DNA from: Acidobacteriota bacterium | GTDB lineage: Bacteria; Actinomycetota; Acidimicrobiia; Acidimicrobiales; Microtrichaceae | Reading direction: 5' to 3' | Assembly: GCA_003577145.1 (NCBI GenBank) | Contig: QEUP01000013.1 | Location: forward strand, 172,837-236,836 | Length of the DNA: 64,000 nucleotides | Shown: piece after piece, positions 9,352-21,578 of the stretch | Position numbering within the stretch: position 1 is the stretch's first letter | Layout: each line of letters starts with the position of its first letter | The notes under the pieces: model-generated | Told to the model about the DNA's origin: nothing | Seen by the model: the letters and a program-made list of their open reading frames with translations, nothing else | Databases searched by the model: none | Translations under genes and position numbers: made by a program

Positions 9352-9906
9352 TCACGCCTGAGTGGATCGAGCGCGATGCTCAGCGATCGCGCCCAGGACA
9401 TCCTCCACAGCCTGATCCAGGGCATCGTTGACGATCACGACCGCCTCCAGTTCCACGGCGGCGCCTGCTTCCTCGGCTGCCTTGGCCAGACGCTGGTTGA
9501 CCATCTCATCGCTGTCGCCCCGGGCGCGTAGCCGTGCTTCCTGGGACTCAGCACCTGGCGGCACCACGAATATGAACAAAGCGTCCGGGAACCTCGCCTT
9601 CAGTTGCCGAGCCCCTTGCACGTCGATCTCGAATACTGCGTCGTGACCAGCCGGCACCTGAGGGACAGGTGTGCCATAGAGGTTACCGAGGAACTCAGCC
9701 CATTCGAGGAACCCGCCTTCGGCGATACGCGCCTCGAACTCCCGCTCCGACACGAATTCATAGGCCTGCGGATCCTCTCCCTCGCGACGCGGTCGGGTCG
9801 TCCACGAACGGCTCAACCACAACCTCGGATCGCGGTCGAGAAGGCGCTCGACGATGGTTCCCTTGCCCGCTCCACCCGGACCGGAGATGACGATGATCAG
9901 GATCAA
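9352..9906 (-). CDS. gmk: Guanylate kinase
   Basis: 184 residues. It phosphorylates GMP to GDP. The P-loop GPGGAGKGT lies at about 9-17, followed by SRSWTTRPRREGE (GMP-binding) and FEIDVQGARQLK. The start is TTG 9906, preceded by GGAAGAGGG; no ATG or GTG is placed better. mihF lies upstream and rpoZ downstream, the order known in mycobacteria. The stretch 9231-9351 before rpoZ shows no gene. Confidence 0.94.
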   Translation of the reverse strand: MILIIVISGPGGAGKGTIVERLLDRDPRLWLSRSWTTRPRREGEDPQAYEFVSEREFEARIAEGGFLEWAEFLGNLYGTPVPQVPAGHDAVFEIDVQGARQLKARFPDALFIFVVPPGAESQEARLRARGDSDEMVNQRLAKAAEEAGAAVELEAVVIVNDALDQAVEDVLGAIAEHRARSTQA

Positions 9907-9936
9907 CCCTCTTCCACGAGGCTGCGTGCCGAAGGC

Positions 9937-10257
9937 CTATCGCGGGGGGAATGTCTCCAGCAGGGCAGCCCTTTGCTGGTCGCCCAAGCCCTTCATCTTC
10001 CTGCTCTCGCTGATGCCGATGTCGCGCATCGTCCGTCTCGCCTTGACCTTCCCCACGCCTGGCAAAGACTCGAGTACCGCGAGCACCCGGGTCTTGGCGA
10101 TGACCTCGTCGGTCGGCGTCGCCTCTATCACCTCGGCGAGCACGACCGCACCTGTCTTGAGCTTCTCCTTCAACTCGGCACGCGCCCGCCTCGCTTCAGC
10201 AGCTTTCTCGAGGGCTGCCTGCCGTTGGCCTGGCGTCAGCGAGGGCGGTTGTGGCAT
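9937..10257 (-). CDS. mihF: Integration host factor, actinobacterial type (mIHF)
   Basis: 106 residues from ATG 10257. It is a small nucleoid protein unrelated to E. coli IHF, with an S13-like helix-two-turns-helix fold that binds and bends DNA. Visible are a basic helix (AAEARRARAELKEKLK, about 20-35) and the DNA-binding part LPGVGKVKARRTMRDIGI (about 74-91). Its place upstream of gmk is diagnostic. A TATCGT box 6 bases before the ATG suggests its own leaderless promoter; the 59 extra upstream codons of the open frame are unlike the family. Confidence 0.93.
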   Translation of the reverse strand: MPQPPSLTPGQRQAALEKAAEARRARAELKEKLKTGAVVLAEVIEATPTDEVIAKTRVLAVLESLPGVGKVKARRTMRDIGISESRKMKGLGDQQRAALLETFPPR

Positions 10258-10263
10258 GCGCGC

Positions 10264-10269
10264 ACGATA
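10264..10269 (-). promoter_or_regulatory. Candidate -10 box of mihF (leaderless)
   Basis: TATCGT on the minus strand, 6 bases before the mihF ATG and with no ribosome-binding site in between. It lies in the 188-base gap after pyrF and would give mihF-gmk-rpoZ its own promoter. Confidence 0.45.
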
Positions 10270-10411
10270 GCCGTTTCCCTGTGCCTTCGGCGTTGCGTTC
10301 AAGACCCCGGGCTGCGCCGATCCGAACAGCCCCTTCCCGCTGCCCCCTGCCCGCTGCCCCGGCCTGCATCTGTGCAAGCGTGTGTGCCCGAACGGCTCGT
10401 ACGCGAGGGTC

Positions 10412-10439
10412 GGCCGGGTGGTCAGCGCAGCCACCGGCC
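10412..10439 (-). terminator. Stem-loop after the pyr operon
   Basis: GGCCGGGTGG (10412-10421) pairs with CCACCGGCC (10431-10439) with one bulged G and a 9-base loop, 6 bases beyond the pyrF stop. No T-run follows, so termination strength is uncertain. Confidence 0.4.
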
Positions 10440-10445
10440 GCCCGA

Positions 10446-11144
10446 TCAGGAGATCTCGGCGGCGATGGCCTCTGCCGCCCGGGCCGGCTGGTCGGCCCTG
10501 GTGACCGCACGTCCGATGACCAACATGTCAGCACCCTGGTCGATGGCTTGGCGGGGGGTGGCCGACCTCACCTGGTCGTGCTGGGGCACCCCTTCGGGGC
10601 GGATGCCCGCCACCACCCGACGCAAGCGGGGCGCGAACTCCCGGGCGTCCTTCAGATCTCCCGCAGCCAGGATCAGACCTCCGCACCCGCCTTCTGCGGC
10701 GACCCGTACCCGCTTGGGCACTATGTGGGAAGGGGCATCGTCGTCGCTGGTCAGCACCGTGACCGCCAGCGCCACCGGTGGCTCGAGACCGGCGTTCCTC
10801 GCCCCTTCCTCGAGGCCGTCGACACCAGCCTTGAGCATGGGAACGCCTCCGTGGGCATGCAGGGTCAGGTAGTCGACGCCGAGTGCCCCCAGTACCCGTG
10901 CTGCCCGATTGACCGTGGTGGGGATGTCATGCAGTTTCAGGTCGAGGAAGACCTCGTAGCCGAGGTCTCTGAGTGCGCCTATCGAGTCGGGACCGGCGGC
11001 GCTGTAGAGCTCCAACCCGATCTTCGCCACGCCGAACCACGGCTGGAGCTCTCTGGCGAGGCGGTTGGCTGCAACGAGGTCGTCCACGTCGAGCGCCAGG
11101 GCCAGGCGGCTCTTGACGTCATCGCTCGCTCCGTTGTCCCCCAT
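10446..11144 (-). CDS. pyrF: Orotidine 5'-phosphate decarboxylase
   Basis: 232 residues from ATG 11144 with GGAGGTGCCC just upstream. It makes UMP from OMP, the last step of the pathway. The catalytic motif DLKLHDIPTTV (about 67-77) contains the Asp-Lys-Asp set, and LVIGRAVTRA near the C-terminus binds phosphate. The motif set is that of the family group shared with E. coli PyrF. It overlaps pyrD by 26 bases and ends the pyr operon; pyrE is not in the window. Confidence 0.95.
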   Translation of the reverse strand: MGDNGASDDVKSRLALALDVDDLVAANRLARELQPWFGVAKIGLELYSAAGPDSIGALRDLGYEVFLDLKLHDIPTTVNRAARVLGALGVDYLTLHAHGGVPMLKAGVDGLEEGARNAGLEPPVALAVTVLTSDDDAPSHIVPKRVRVAAEGGCGGLILAAGDLKDAREFAPRLRRVVAGIRPEGVPQHDQVRSATPRQAIDQGADMLVIGRAVTRADQPARAAEAIAAEIS

Positions 11145-12065
11145 GGGCACCTCCGCTCAGTTCCCCTACGTCGACCACCCCGTGACCGCGGCACCATTGT
11201 TCCAGACCATCGAGCACCGATTCGACTGCCCGAGGATCGGCAAAGCCGGCGGTGCCGACCTGGACTGCGTTCGCCCCTGCCAACATCAGCTCGGCGGCGT
11301 CAGCCCCTGTGGCCACGCCGCCAACGCCGACAATGGGCAGATCCGGGAAGACGGCACGGCAATCGTAGATCGCCCGCACAGCCAGTGGGCGGATCGCCGG
11401 TCCCGACAGCCCACCGCGCCCGGCACCCAACCGTGGTCTGCGGGTTTCGGTGTCGATCACCATGGCCGGCAAGGTGTTGATCAACGTCAGGGCCGAAGCG
11501 CCGCCCTCCACGGCCGCGGCTGCGATCTCGGTCAGGTCCGTCACCTGGTATGTGAGCTTCGCCCACCGTGGCCGGCCGGCCACCGCGGTTGCAGCCAGCA
11601 CCTCGCAAGTGGCATCAGGGGATTGGCCGAACATCTTGTCCTGGTTCTGGCGGTTGGGGCAGGACAGGTTCACCTCCACGGCCACGACCTCCGGTGGCGC
11701 GCCCGCCATCAGCTCTGCGGCCTCACCGAACTCGTCCGCGGCGTGTCCCCAGATGCTGGCCACCACCCTTTCGACCCCCGTCGCCAGGAGAGCGGGGAGC
11801 TGCTCCTCGATCCACGCCTTCACACCCGGTCCCTGCAACCCGACGCTGTTGATCATGCCCGCAGGCGTCTCATGGACACGCGGACCCGGGTTTCCCGGCC
11901 ACGGTCGAGGGGACTGGGACTTCACCACGACCGCGCCCAGGCGGGCGAGGTCCACGAAGGAAGCAAGCTCGTCTGCGTATCCGGCGGTACCAGCCGCAGT
12001 CATGACAGGGTTGGGCAGCTCGAGCTCACCCACCTGCACGACCATGGACGGAGTCAGCCCGGCCA

Positions 12066-12066
<1 letters not shown>
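11119..12066 (-). CDS. pyrD: Dihydroorotate dehydrogenase, class 1 (1B-like) catalytic subunit
   Basis: 315 residues from ATG 12066, overlapping the carB stop (ATGA). It oxidises dihydroorotate to orotate with FMN. NLSCPN carries the catalytic Cys of class 1 enzymes, and KSQSPRPWPGNPGPRVHET followed by MINSVGLQGPG resembles class 1B (Bacillus PyrD). No membrane-anchoring N-terminal helix is present, so it is not class 2. Class 1B enzymes need PyrK (FAD and 2Fe-2S) to pass electrons to NAD, but no pyrK is in the operon or window. Confidence 0.92.
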
Positions 12067-15392
<3,326 letters not shown>

Positions 15393-15395
15393 GCC

Positions 15396-16475
15396 TCAGG
15401 CCCTGCCTTCCATCAGCGCCGCGAACCGGTTGAACAGGTAGCGGGCATCGTGGGGCCCCGGCCCTGCCTCGGGGTGATACTGGACGCTGAACGCCGGCAG
15501 GTTCGTGCACCGCAAGCCCTCGATGGTGTCGTCATTGAGGTTGACGTGGGTTATCTCCACGTTGTCCAAGCCCGAGTCAACTACCGCGTAGTTGTGGTTC
15601 TGGCTCGTTATCTCCACCTTCCCGGTCAAGCGATCCTGAACCGGGTGGTTACCACCGTGGTGGCCGAATGGAAGCTTGGCGGTCTCCCCACCCAGCGCGA
15701 GAGCCAGGATCTGGTGACCCATGCAGATCCCGAACACGGGGACCTCTCCGAGCAACTGCCTGACGTTGGCCGGTGCGTGCAGTACTGCAGCCGGGTCTCC
15801 CGGTCCGTTTGACAGGAAGACGCCATCCGGCTCGAAGCTCAGCACCTCCGCTGCCGGCGTGTGGGCCGGGACCACATCGACGGTGGCGATGTCGGCCAGC
15901 TGCCGCAGGATCGTCGTCTTCATCCCGTAGTCGTAGGCGACCACATGCGCCCGACCGTTGCCGAAGCGGTATGGCTCTTCGCAGGTCACCGTCGTGACGA
16001 GGTCCTGGCCGTCGGTTCCCGTCGCGGCCACTGCCGCCGCCGCGAGTATCGATTCGCCGGCGGTCCCGAACGCGCCGGGCATGGCCCCCTGATCGCGGAT
16101 GTGCCTGGTGAGGCGGCGCGTGTCGAGCCCGGCTATGCCGGGGATGCCGTGGCGCCTCAGGTAGTCGTCCAGCTCGCCCTCGGAGCGCCAGCTGCTCCTG
16201 CGCCTAGCCAGGTCGCGCACGACGACACCACGACAGAACGGACGTGCGCTCTCCTCGTCGGCAGCCGTGACCCCGTAGTTGCCGATGTGGGTGCAGGTGA
16301 AGGTGATGATCTGGCCGGCGTAGGAGGGGTCGGAGATCACTTCTTGGTAGCCGGTGAGGACAGTGTTGAACACGACCTCCCCGGAGGTCACCCCGCCCTC
16401 CGGTTTCGCCCCTATGGCCTCACCTTCGAACAACGTGCCGTCGTGGAGGACGAGGGCTGCCTCTTGAAGCGTCAC
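15396..16475 (-). CDS. carA: Carbamoyl-phosphate synthase small subunit
   Basis: 359 residues. It is the glutaminase that supplies ammonia to CarB. The N-terminal CPSase_sm domain ([20 protein letters not shown], about 33-52) is followed by a class I amidotransferase domain with nucleophile Cys in GICMGHQ (about 247) and His/Glu in [10 protein letters not shown] (about 333). GTG 16475 overlaps the pyrC stop (GTGA). The product feeds both pyrimidines and arginine. Confidence 0.96.
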   Translation of the reverse strand: MTLQEAALVLHDGTLFEGEAIGAKPEGGVTSGEVVFNTVLTGYQEVISDPSYAGQIITFTCTHIGNYGVTAADEESARPFCRGVVVRDLARRRSSWRSEGELDDYLRRHGIPGIAGLDTRRLTRHIRDQGAMPGAFGTAGESILAAAAVAATGTDGQDLVTTVTCEEPYRFGNGRAHVVAYDYGMKTTILRQLADIATVDVVPAHTPAAEVLSFEPDGVFLSNGPGDPAAVLHAPANVRQLLGEVPVFGICMGHQILALALGGETAKLPFGHHGGNHPVQDRLTGKVEITSQNHNYAVVDSGLDNVEITHVNLNDDTIEGLRCTNLPAFSVQYHPEAGPGPHDARYLFNRFAALMEGRA

Positions 16476-17764
16476 CTCTGAGCCATCCCTTCGAAGACGA
16501 CCGGCTCCCCGTCGACGAAGGTGTGGCGAATGCGGCCCCTGACCCGCCTGCCTTCATAGGGGACGTTGCTGCTGCGACTGGCTCCGCCCGATCCGTCTAT
16601 GACCCATTCCTCCCTCGGGTCGAGGACACAGATGTTGGCAGGACGGCCCTCGGCGATCGGTCCGCCGTGCCTGTCCTTGATCCGGGCGATCGCCGCGGGT
16701 CGCCAGGACAGGAGGGCGAGGACCTCCTGGATCTCCAGCTCCAGCTCGGTGATCGCCAATGCGAGGGCGTATTCGAGCCCCAGCATGCCCGGGGGCGCCT
16801 GATCGAACGGCTTTTCCTTCTCCTCCGGGGGATGCGGGGCATGGTCGGTGGCGATGGCGTCGACGGTGCCGTCTGCCAGCCCGGCCTTGACAGCAGCGAC
16901 ATCATCGGCAGTCCGCAGCGGTGGATGGACCTTGAACACAGGGTCGAATCCTCCACAGCAGGTATCAGTGAGGGTGAAGTGGTGCGGCGCAGCTTCAGCG
17001 GTCACGGTGAGGCCACCCCCCTTGGCGGCGGCGACCATTGCGACTGATCCACGCGTCGACAGGTGCAGGAAGTGCAACCTGGCCCCGGTCAGCCGGGCGA
17101 GCGCCAGATCGCGCATCACCATCAGCTCCTCGGCTTCGGCCGGTTGACCCGGTATCCCCAAACGGGAGGACCATTCCCCCTCGTTCATGTGGGTACCCTC
17201 GGATAGCGAGGCGACCTCGCAGTGCTGCGCGAGCGTGACCCCGAGGGCCGTGGAGTACTCGAGGGCTCGTCTCATCAAACGGTCGTCCTGTACTCCGCAG
17301 CCGTCGTCGGTGAAGAGCCGGACCCCTAGCTCTGCCATCTCAGCCATGGGCGCCAGACGCTCGCCATGCCGACCCACGGTGATGGCACCGGTGGGGTATA
17401 CGTCGACCGCGGCGACGGCTCCGAGGTCCAGGACCTCGCGGACCACCGCCGCGCTGTCGATGGCGGGTGTCGTGTTCGGCATGGCCATGACCGCAGTGAA
17501 CCCGCCTAGCGCCGCGGCCCGTGCACCGCTCTCGACCGTCTCCGCCTCCTCACGACCGGGCTGGCGGAGATGGGTGTGGAGGTCCACCAGGCCCGGCGCG
17601 ACGACACAGCCGCCGGCGTCGATGACACGGTCACCGCCCAGATCGGGGCCAACCGCCGCGATGGCGCCGTTCTGCACGACGACGTCGCTGGTACGTTCGC
17701 CGGTCTCGTCGATCACCACACCACCCTTGAGGACGACGCTTCGGCTCTCACGCACTGCTTTCAC
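16472..17764 (-). CDS. pyrC: Dihydroorotase
   Basis: 430 residues from GTG 17764, chosen because GAGGTG lies 7 bases upstream and the length matches the family; a GTG at 17803 would add 13 residues inside pyrB. It cyclises carbamoyl-aspartate. Zinc ligands are visible in [10 protein letters not shown] and IATDHAPH, with further His in LAQHCE and FLHLST. It is the class I (multi-domain type) dihydroorotase typical of Gram-positive pyr operons. It overlaps pyrB by 17 bases. Confidence 0.93.
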   Translation of the reverse strand: MKAVRESRSVVLKGGVVIDETGERTSDVVVQNGAIAAVGPDLGGDRVIDAGGCVVAPGLVDLHTHLRQPGREEAETVESGARAAALGGFTAVMAMPNTTPAIDSAAVVREVLDLGAVAAVDVYPTGAITVGRHGERLAPMAEMAELGVRLFTDDGCGVQDDRLMRRALEYSTALGVTLAQHCEVASLSEGTHMNEGEWSSRLGIPGQPAEAEELMVMRDLALARLTGARLHFLHLSTRGSVAMVAAAKGGGLTVTAEAAPHHFTLTDTCCGGFDPVFKVHPPLRTADDVAAVKAGLADGTVDAIATDHAPHPPEEKEKPFDQAPPGMLGLEYALALAITELELEIQEVLALLSWRPAAIARIKDRHGGPIAEGRPANICVLDPREEWVIDGSGGASRSSNVPYEGRRVRGRIRHTFVDGEPVVFEGMAQR

Positions 17765-18713
17765 CTCCGACCACCTCGGAACGAGCGGCAGTAGATCTCG
17801 CATCGCCCGCTGAACCGAGGATCGCGAAGAGCACGGCCATGCGGACCGCCACGCCGTTGCGCACCTGATCTGTGATCACAGATCTGGGGAGCTCGGCCAC
17901 ATCGGCTGCTATCTCGATCCCGCGATTCACCGGGCCCGGGTGCATTATCAACGCGTCGGGCGGCAAGAGCTCTGCTCGCCGGGCGGTCAAACCGAAGTAG
18001 GCGGTGTACTCGCGGAGCGAGGGCAGCAGCGCCTCGGCTTGACGCTCGAGCTGGATGCGCAGCAGATAGCAGACGTCGAGCTTCGGCAACACCTCGTCCA
18101 GATCGTGGGTCACACGGACCGGCCAGCCCCGCAAGCTCGGCGGCAACAGCGTTGGTGGCGCCACGAGGGTCACACTGGCACCGAGCATGGTGAAGGCGGC
18201 GACGTTGGACCGGGCAACACGCGAGTGCTTGATGTCCCCGACGATCGCCACCTCGCGACCTTCGAGGCTCCCCAGCCTGGTCTGGATCGTGTAGCAGTCG
18301 AGGAGAGCCTGAGTCGGGTGCTCATGCCAGCCGTCGCCTGCGTTCACGATGCCCGCCTCGACCCAGTTCTGCAGCTGACGGGGAACACCGGCCGAAGCGT
18401 GTCGTACCACCATCAGGTCGACTCCCATCGCTTCGATGGTCTGGGCGGTATCTCGCAGGGATTCGCCCTTCTTCACAGAGGACGAGCTCACGGAGAAACC
18501 GACCGTTTCCGCCGACAGGCGCTTCGCCGCCGTCTCGAACGACAGGCGAGTTCGCGTGGACTCCTCGAAGAACATCAGCGCGACGGTTCGCCCGCGCAAC
18601 GCCGGGACCTTCGGGATGGGCCGAGAGCTGACCTCGACGAACTTCTCGGTGAGCGCCAGGAGCGACTCGAGCTCTTCCCGGTCGAGGTCGCTCGTCGCGA
18701 TCAGATGCCTCAC
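17748..18713 (-). CDS. pyrB: Aspartate carbamoyltransferase catalytic subunit
   Basis: 321 residues from GTG 18713, which overlaps the pyrR stop (GTGA). It condenses carbamoyl phosphate with aspartate. The carbamoyl-phosphate loop FFEESTRTRLSFE (about 48-60), HPTQALLD (about 133) and MHPGPVNRG (about 270) are present. No pyrI regulatory subunit is nearby, as is normal for PyrR-controlled operons. The open frame extends 127 codons upstream, but that part is the shadow of pyrR. Confidence 0.95.
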   Translation of the reverse strand: MRHLIATSDLDREELESLLALTEKFVEVSSRPIPKVPALRGRTVALMFFEESTRTRLSFETAAKRLSAETVGFSVSSSSVKKGESLRDTAQTIEAMGVDLMVVRHASAGVPRQLQNWVEAGIVNAGDGWHEHPTQALLDCYTIQTRLGSLEGREVAIVGDIKHSRVARSNVAAFTMLGASVTLVAPPTLLPPSLRGWPVRVTHDLDEVLPKLDVCYLLRIQLERQAEALLPSLREYTAYFGLTARRAELLPPDALIMHPGPVNRGIEIAADVAELPRSVITDQVRNGVAVRMAVLFAILGSAGDARSTAARSEVVGGESSA

Positions 18714-19279
18714 CGTTTTGCCATCTCCCCGAGTTCGACCCCCTCGAGCGTGGCATTCACCATCTCGTCTCGGCGGGTCGGCAGGTTCTTGCCGACGAAG
18801 TCGGGCCGGATGGGCAGTTCCCTGTGACCCCTGTCGACCATGACAGCGAGCTGCACTGCCCTCGGCCGTCCGTAGTCGATCAAGGCGTCGAGTGCGGCGC
18901 GGATTGTCCGCCCGGTGAACAGAACGTCGTCCACCAGAACCACGATCCTTCCTGTGAGATCGAAGGGGATGCTGGTCTCCGCCTCGGGCAGCACCGGACG
19001 CAGGCCGATGTCGTCGCGGTAGAAGGCGACGTCGATGGTGCCGACCGCCATCCGCTTGCCATCGACCTGTTCGAGTGCCTCGGCCAGGGCCCATGCAAAG
19101 GGCACGCCACCGGTCTGGAGGCCGATCAACTCGACCTGGTCCAGCCCGTGGTTGTGCTCGATGATCTCGTGGGCCATCCGCCAGATGGCACGACGGATGT
19201 CTTCGCCGTCGAGGACACGGGTACGGGCAACGAAAACGCCCCCGTAAGGGGGCGTGATGCGGCGCTCGCGTTCGGCCAA
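18710..19279 (-). CDS. pyrR: PyrR, pyr operon RNA-binding regulator and uracil phosphoribosyltransferase
   Basis: 189 residues from TTG 19279, with GGAAGAGG just upstream and a matching promoter and leader. PyrR senses UMP/UTP and binds the pyr leader RNA. Conserved parts are VLDGEDIRRAIWRMAHEI, the PRPP motif VVLVDDVLFTGRT and LPIRPDFVGKNLPT. The first 20 residues are not conserved and their DNA forms a strong hairpin. A GTG at 19309 lies inside the PyrR-binding loop and is a worse start. First gene of the pyr operon. Confidence 0.92.
   Translation of the reverse strand: MAERERRITPPYGGVFVARTRVLDGEDIRRAIWRMAHEIIEHNHGLDQVELIGLQTGGVPFAWALAEALEQVDGKRMAVGTIDVAFYRDDIGLRPVLPEAETSIPFDLTGRIVVLVDDVLFTGRTIRAALDALIDYGRPRAVQLAVMVDRGHRELPIRPDFVGKNLPTRRDEMVNATLEGVELGEMAKR
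19231..19255 (-). terminator. Terminator-like hairpin inside the 5' end of pyrR
   Basis: On the minus strand ACGCCCCC (19255-19248), loop TTAC and GGGGGCGT (19243-19236) form a perfect 8-base-pair GC-rich stem followed by TTTCGTT. This is the shape of an intrinsic terminator, placed about 8-15 codons after the TTG start. It could end transcription when pyrR is not being translated. Confidence 0.6.
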
Positions 19280-19300
19280 TGGTCCTCTTCCTGTCCGTGT

Positions 19301-19316
19301 GGGCCTCACCGGACCC
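19301..19316 (-). promoter_or_regulatory. PyrR-binding RNA loop
   Basis: The leader RNA reads GGUCCGGUGAGGCC at 19315-19302, matching the known PyrR target ARUCCNGNGAGGYU at the core UCCNGNGAGG. Flanking GGG and CCC can close the hairpin. It ends a few bases before the pyrR ribosome-binding site, so bound PyrR could block translation, as described for the mycobacterial pyr operon. Confidence 0.7.
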
Positions 19317-19335
19317 GCGTAACGGTCAGGATCCG

Positions 19336-19363
19336 ACTCTACCAGCTCGCCGGCCGGCGCCAA
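19336..19363 (-). promoter_or_regulatory. Predicted sigma-A promoter of the pyr operon
   Basis: TTGGCG (19363-19358) and TAGAGT (19341-19336) are spaced by 16 bases on the minus strand. Transcription from about 19329 would give a leader of about 50 bases holding the PyrR loop and the ribosome-binding site. It lies in the gap after nusB. Confidence 0.5.
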
Positions 19364-19427
19364 CCCCTTATCACGGGCCTACCGTGAGGTCGTCCGACGG
19401 CAGGGGCCGGCGCTGGGTGACGCCGAC

Positions 19428-19877
19428 TCAGCCGCCCCGCGGCGCGTCCCGCCGGTCGGGGCCCCCTCCGCGCAGCTCTCGTGCCAGCCGGGAGAGGAGA
19501 CCGTTGACGAAGCGGCCGGACTCCTCGGTGGAGTACTCCTTCGCCAGCGACACCGCCTCCGAGATGGCTACGGCCGTTGGAACCTCGCGTAGCCTTGCCA
19601 GCTCGAAGGTGGCCATGCGCAGGATCTCCAAGTCGATCACGGGCATGCGTTCCAGCCGCCAGTCCACGCTGAAGCGCTCGATCAAGGCGTCGAGAGCGCC
19701 CCGCTCCGCAGCCACCCCTTTCACGATCACCGCCGCGAAGGGATCGGGCTCGACGGGTAGAGCGGCCAAGACCTCAGCCACCGGCAGGCCCTTGGAATCG
19801 GCCTCGTAGAGGAGCGCAAGGGCTCGCTCTCGTGCTTCTCGCCTCCGGCCGGTCGGGCTCGGCTCGTCAGGGCTCAC
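19428..19877 (-). CDS. nusB: Transcription antitermination factor NusB
   Basis: 149 residues starting at GTG 19877, which overlaps the efp stop (GTGA). NusB binds boxA RNA with NusE in rRNA antitermination. The all-helical family pattern is visible: RRREARERALALLYEAD (about 11-27), LPVIDLEILRMATFELA and SLAKEYSTEESGRFVNGLLSRL near the end. The Gly/Arg-rich tail is not conserved. It ends the efp-nusB transcript before the pyr leader. Confidence 0.93.
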   Translation of the reverse strand: MSPDEPSPTGRRREARERALALLYEADSKGLPVAEVLAALPVEPDPFAAVIVKGVAAERGALDALIERFSVDWRLERMPVIDLEILRMATFELARLREVPTAVAISEAVSLAKEYSTEESGRFVNGLLSRLARELRGGGPDRRDAPRGG

Positions 19878-20437
19878 GCGCGACTCAGGTACTCGCGCGA
19901 TCTCGTATCGACCTTGACCTTCTCACCCGTCTCGAGGAAGAGCGGCACCTGAACCACCAATCCCGTTTCGAGCGTGGCGGGTTTGGTCGCACCCGAGACC
20001 CGATCTCCCTGTATGCCCGGCTCGGTCTCGGCGATCGTCAGCTCCACTGCCGCGGGCAGATCGACCCCGGTGATCTCGCTACCGTACATCAGCAGTGTCG
20101 GAGTCGAGCCCTCGACCAGGAAGCTGACGGCATCCTTGAGGGTGCTCACCGGGACGGTGAGCTGCTCATAGGTCTCACTGTCCATGAACACATATGAGTC
20201 CCCTTCGCGATAGAGGAACTGCATCCCGCGCTTGTCGATCACCGCCCGCTGCATGCGCTCACCGGCCCGGAACGTCTTGTCCAGGACCGCCCCGCTGCGA
20301 ACGTTCTTGAGCGTCGTTCGCACGAACGCTCCTCCCTTTCCCGGTTTCACGTGCTGGAACTCCACGAGCTGGAACAGCCCCTCGGGCAGGTCCAAGGTCA
20401 TTCCGTTCTTGAAATCTGCAGTTGAGATCTGCGGCAT
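19874..20437 (-). CDS. efp: Translation elongation factor P
   Basis: 187 residues. EF-P rescues ribosomes stalled at polyproline. ATG 20437 is preceded by AAGGAGAAGTGCG, a strong ribosome-binding site. Three beta-barrel domains fit the length; the loop HVKPGKGGAFVR (about 29-40) carries the Lys that contacts the P-site tRNA. No EpmA or EarP modification gene is nearby. MPQISTADFKNGM is the usual start of the family. Confidence 0.96.
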   Translation of the reverse strand: MPQISTADFKNGMTLDLPEGLFQLVEFQHVKPGKGGAFVRTTLKNVRSGAVLDKTFRAGERMQRAVIDKRGMQFLYREGDSYVFMDSETYEQLTVPVSTLKDAVSFLVEGSTPTLLMYGSEITGVDLPAAVELTIAETEPGIQGDRVSGATKPATLETGLVVQVPLFLETGEKVKVDTRSREYLSRA

Positions 20438-20474
20438 CGCACTTCTCCTTCGGGTCCGGAAATCCGAGCGTTGC

Positions 20475-21578
20475 TCAGGCCACCACCGAACGGATCGGAG
20501 CGTGAGTCAGGCGCCTGCAGCCGTCCCCGGTCACCACGACCGTGTCCTCGACCCGTACACCGCCGTGCTCGGAAAGATATACGCCGGGCTCGACCGTGAC
20601 CACGTTGCCCACGACCAGCACAGCCTCTGAAGTAGCGGCAATTCTCGGTGACTCATGGATCTCGAGCCCGACACCGTGGCCCGAGCTGTGCAGGAACGCC
20701 TCTGCCCAACCGGCCTCGGCGATGACATCCCTGCAAGCAGCATCGACCGCCGAGCAGTCCACGCCCGCGCCAACAGCTCCCACGCCGGCGGCCTCGCTCC
20801 TGACCACAACGTCGATCATCTCCTGCTGGGCTTGCGACCCCGCGCCCACGAGCACCGTCCGTGTCATGTCCGACCTGTAGCCGTCGACGAGCGCTCCGAA
20901 GTCGACGACCACCAGATCTCCCTCCCGAACGCGACGGTCGCCCGGCCGCGCGTGGGGCCTGGCACCGTTCGGGCCCGATGCCACGATCGTCTCGAACGAA
21001 GTGCCGTCCGCCCCCAGCCTGTTCATCGTGAAGTCCAACTCGATGGCGAACTCCCGCTCGGTGGGGCCATCACTCAGCAGACCAACCACCATTTCGAGGG
21101 CCTCGTCGGCGATGGCCGCGGCGGCTTCGATCCGTGCGATCTCGCCCACGTCCTTGACTTCGCGGAGTCCCTCTATGACGTGCCCGGTCGGCACGAGCTC
21201 GGTGGCGGGGAACCATTCGGCAAAGCGTCTCTGGCCGGCCCAGCTGACCGACTCGGCTTCGAGGCCCAGACGTTTCAGTTGGCCCGCCGCCGGACCCATC
21301 ACATCTCGTTGTCGCGTACTGGTGATCTCGATCCGCACCGCCACCCCGGCATTGCCGGTCTGCTCGGCCGCCTGTTCCCCGTAGCGACTGTCGCTCACCA
21401 AGAGCCACTCCTCTGGGGTGACGAGCAGCATGCCGGCGCTACCGGTGAACCCGGTGAGGTACCTGATGTTCACGACGTTCGTGACGAGCATGCCGTCGCA
21501 CCCGGCTCTGGGCAGACGCTCGCTCAGACGCTCGCGCCGAGCGGCGTGGTCCATCGGCGGGAGGTCGGCTCCGGTCAT
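20475..21578 (-). CDS. M24-family Xaa-Pro dipeptidase/aminopeptidase
   Basis: 367 residues. An N-terminal creatinase-like domain (about 10-135) precedes a pita-bread metallopeptidase domain. The five metal ligands can be placed: Asp in VVVDFGALVDGY, Asp in SDMTRT, His in SGHGVGLEIHE, Glu in TVEPGVY and Glu in GGVRVEDT. It releases amino acids next to proline. ATG 21578 overlaps the aroQ stop (ATGA). The same gene, pepQ, sits beside efp in mycobacteria. Confidence 0.9.
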   Translation of the reverse strand: MTGADLPPMDHAARRERLSERLPRAGCDGMLVTNVVNIRYLTGFTGSAGMLLVTPEEWLLVSDSRYGEQAAEQTGNAGVAVRIEITSTRQRDVMGPAAGQLKRLGLEAESVSWAGQRRFAEWFPATELVPTGHVIEGLREVKDVGEIARIEAAAAIADEALEMVVGLLSDGPTEREFAIELDFTMNRLGADGTSFETIVASGPNGARPHARPGDRRVREGDLVVVDFGALVDGYRSDMTRTVLVGAGSQAQQEMIDVVVRSEAAGVGAVGAGVDCSAVDAACRDVIAEAGWAEAFLHSSGHGVGLEIHESPRIAATSEAVLVVGNVVTVEPGVYLSEHGGVRVEDTVVVTGDGCRRLTHAPIRSVVA

